Shown here one piece after another: positions 62,818-64,000 of a stretch of DNA of 64,000 nucleotides. The stretch comes from Winogradskyella ouciana (GTDB lineage: Bacteria; Bacteroidota; Bacteroidia; Flavobacteriales; Flavobacteriaceae). The translations under genes and the position numbers were made by a program. Positions within the stretch are counted from its first letter, which is position 1. Each line of letters starts with the position of its first letter. The notes below the pieces were generated by a model. It saw nothing but the letters and a program-made list of their open reading frames with translations, ran no database searches and was not told where the DNA came from. The stretch lies in contig NZ_WJYA01000005.1 in the NCBI RefSeq assembly GCF_009709615.1, positions 186,001-250,000 of the forward strand, given 5' to 3'.

Positions 62818-64000
62818 CGCTTCAAAGTAAAATGCCCTTTAATTACTTGTCCATCTAAAACGATGCGATACCAATAATCTGAGGTTGGAAGCTCATTACC
62901 TATAAAAGTGCCATCCCAATTTATATCCGTGTTGTAAGCCGAGTACAATAATTTTCCATAGCGATTAAAAATGTACACTTCAGTAGAAGAGAAAAATTGA
63001 GTAATATTTAAAGAAAAGAAATCATTAACACCATCATCATTAGGTGTCATAAATTTCTGGATATAAAAATGAAAATGCTCTTGGGTTACCACAACATCGC
63101 ATTCATTAGACCTCACATAAATGGTATATAATCCACTTGGTTGATTGTTAAACACATTACTAAACTGGTAATCTACACCATCGAGTGAATATTCAAAATT
63201 CCCTGTATTAGCCAAGTTGACTATTATGGAACTTCCCTCAGTTACTATACTATCAATAATAGGATTTTCAATTTCCGTGACTGTAAACGTTATGATTTCT
63301 GTTAGACAACCATCAGTTACCTCAACTTCATAAATACCTTCAGCGTCAATGGTTATGGATTGGGACATTTCACCAGAAGCCCACTGATATTGTGGGTCTG
63401 AAATATCTGAAGTAGCGGTAAGCATTACGTCATTATCTTCGCAAAGCGTTACAAATTCATCTCTAAATTCTAACGGCTGCGTACCTTCAATTTCCCACCC
63501 GCAAGTTTCTTCATTAAACGATGTGGTCTGCCAACATTCTAGATCGGTTGGTTCTTCGGGTTGTGTACCAGAAACTACCCAGCTGCATGAGTTGTCATCA
63601 AAAGTAGCATCTTCCCAACACTCTAAATTAGACGGTGCCTCTGGTTGCGTACCAGTAATTTCCCAGGAGCAAGTTGAATCATTAAATATCGCTGTTTCCC
63701 AACATTCCGTTGTTGGTTGCATTGGTTGTGTACCTGAAACCTCCCATGCGCATATTGTATTGTTGAAAGTTGAAGTTTCCCAGCATTCTAATCCGGTTGG
63801 TTCGGCAGGTTGTGTACCTGTAACTTCCCATGAACAGGTTGTATTATTAAACGTCGCTGTTTCCCAACATTCTACAGATGGTTGTGTAGGTTGTGTGCCT
63901 GAAACCTCCCAAGAACAGCTCGTATTGTTAAATGTTGCTGTCTCCCAACATTCTGTTGTAGGTTGTGAGGGTTGCGTGCCTGCAACTTCCCAAGCACAAG
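62814..64000 (-). CDS. Repeat-rich protein with T9SS type B C-terminal domain, partial (N-terminus beyond window)
   Basis: The frame is open from the right edge to the TAG at 62814-62816. At least six full copies and one partial copy of a 27-28-aa unit (ECWETATFNNTTCSWEV then GTQP) occupy 63465-64000, each with two Cys and two Trp. Then come a beta-sandwich domain (CEDNDVMLTATSDIS...YEVEVTDGCLTEIITFTV) and the T9SS type B sorting domain (MTPNDDGVNDFFSLN, YIFNRYGKLLY, WDGTFIGNELPTSDYWYRIVLDG, GHFTLKR). It is a surface or secreted protein, probably adhesive; its N-terminus is missing. Confidence 0.9.
   Translation of the reverse strand, partial: CAWEVAGTQPSQPTTECWETATFNNTSCSWEVSGTQPTQPSVECWETATFNNTTCSWEVTGTQPAEPTGLECWETSTFNNTICAWEVSGTQPMQPTTECWETAIFNDSTCSWEITGTQPEAPSNLECWEDATFDDNSCSWVVSGTQPEEPTDLECWQTTSFNEETCGWEIEGTQPLEFRDEFVTLCEDNDVMLTATSDISDPQYQWASGEMSQSITIDAEGIYEVEVTDGCLTEIITFTVTEIENPIIDSIVTEGSSIIVNLANTGNFEYSLDGVDYQFSNVFNNQPSGLYTIYVRSNECDVVVTQEHFHFYIQKFMTPNDDGVNDFFSLNITQFFSSTEVYIFNRYGKLLYSAYNTDINWDGTFIGNELPTSDYWYRIVLDGQVIKGHFTLKR

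Noticed and set aside
63465..64000. Regular repeats of 81-84 bp considered as a CRISPR array
   Set aside because: They keep one reading frame, encode Cys/Trp protein modules, lack unique spacers and have no cas genes nearby.

Overview
The window is chromosomal DNA from a member of the Flavobacteriaceae (Bacteroidota), probably a marine genus. This is inferred from the low GC content, the lack of Shine-Dalgarno leaders, several exact copies of the Bacteroidetes -7 box (TAnnTTTG), a T9SS type B C-terminal domain, DUF4286 next to rsmA, and a complete Bat operon. No 16S hit or genome-wide search was possible, so the genus is open. No tRNA, rRNA, CRISPR array, prophage or insertion sequence was recognised.

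Layout. 1-2219: secreted zinc metallopeptidase cut by the left edge. 2323-5881: ribF, an HTTM-domain membrane protein and serS. 6013-13759: forward housekeeping block (tiny membrane peptide, TPR protein, DUF4286, rsmA, mgtE, cupin, 2-hydroxyacid dehydrogenase, DUF1801, VOC, TM2 protein). 13808-17392: reverse unit with a GNAT acetyltransferase, an aspartate kinase and a two-domain OlsF-like acyltransferase. 17619-28470: fbp, terB-like, mfd, EamA exporter, TlpA-like oxidoreductase, a lipoprotein, gpsA, a deaminase resembling yeast cytosine deaminase, and two small unknowns. 28572-30673: pheS, a hypothetical and a CvpA protein. 30747-36125: reverse cluster SulP, UspA, SulP, beta-carbonic anhydrase, with a small unknown upstream; it looks like an inorganic-carbon uptake and hydration module. 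36174-45419: complete Bat aerotolerance operon (moxR, DUF58, a split BatD-like gene, batA, batB, batC, batD, batE). 45571-47107: two DUF4382-type lipoproteins. 47212-49970: aldo/keto reductase, HD-domain protein, AlbA_2 protein. 50181-54411: DUF1501/DUF1800 pair and an ALDH7 dehydrogenase. 54534-62817: isoaspartyl peptidase, a very large alpha-2-macroglobulin lipoprotein, an SH3 protein and an ABM protein. 62814-64000: C-terminal part of a repeat-rich T9SS-secreted protein, cut by the right edge.

The most unusual theme is a set of dispersed imperfect palindromes. They fill many intergenic gaps, often as inverted pairs, and some reach into genes. One copy of about 96 bp lies in frame inside mfd, another core lies in frame inside the 2-hydroxyacid dehydrogenase, and repeats overlap or touch the starts of mgtE, the BatD-like gene and the AlbA_2 gene. 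The BatD-like gene is also split by a one-base shift at an A6 run. I did not find an evident new multi-gene defence or biosynthetic system. The strongest leads are the repeats acting as protein-coding insertions, the split Bat gene, and the carbonic anhydrase/SulP/Usp cluster.
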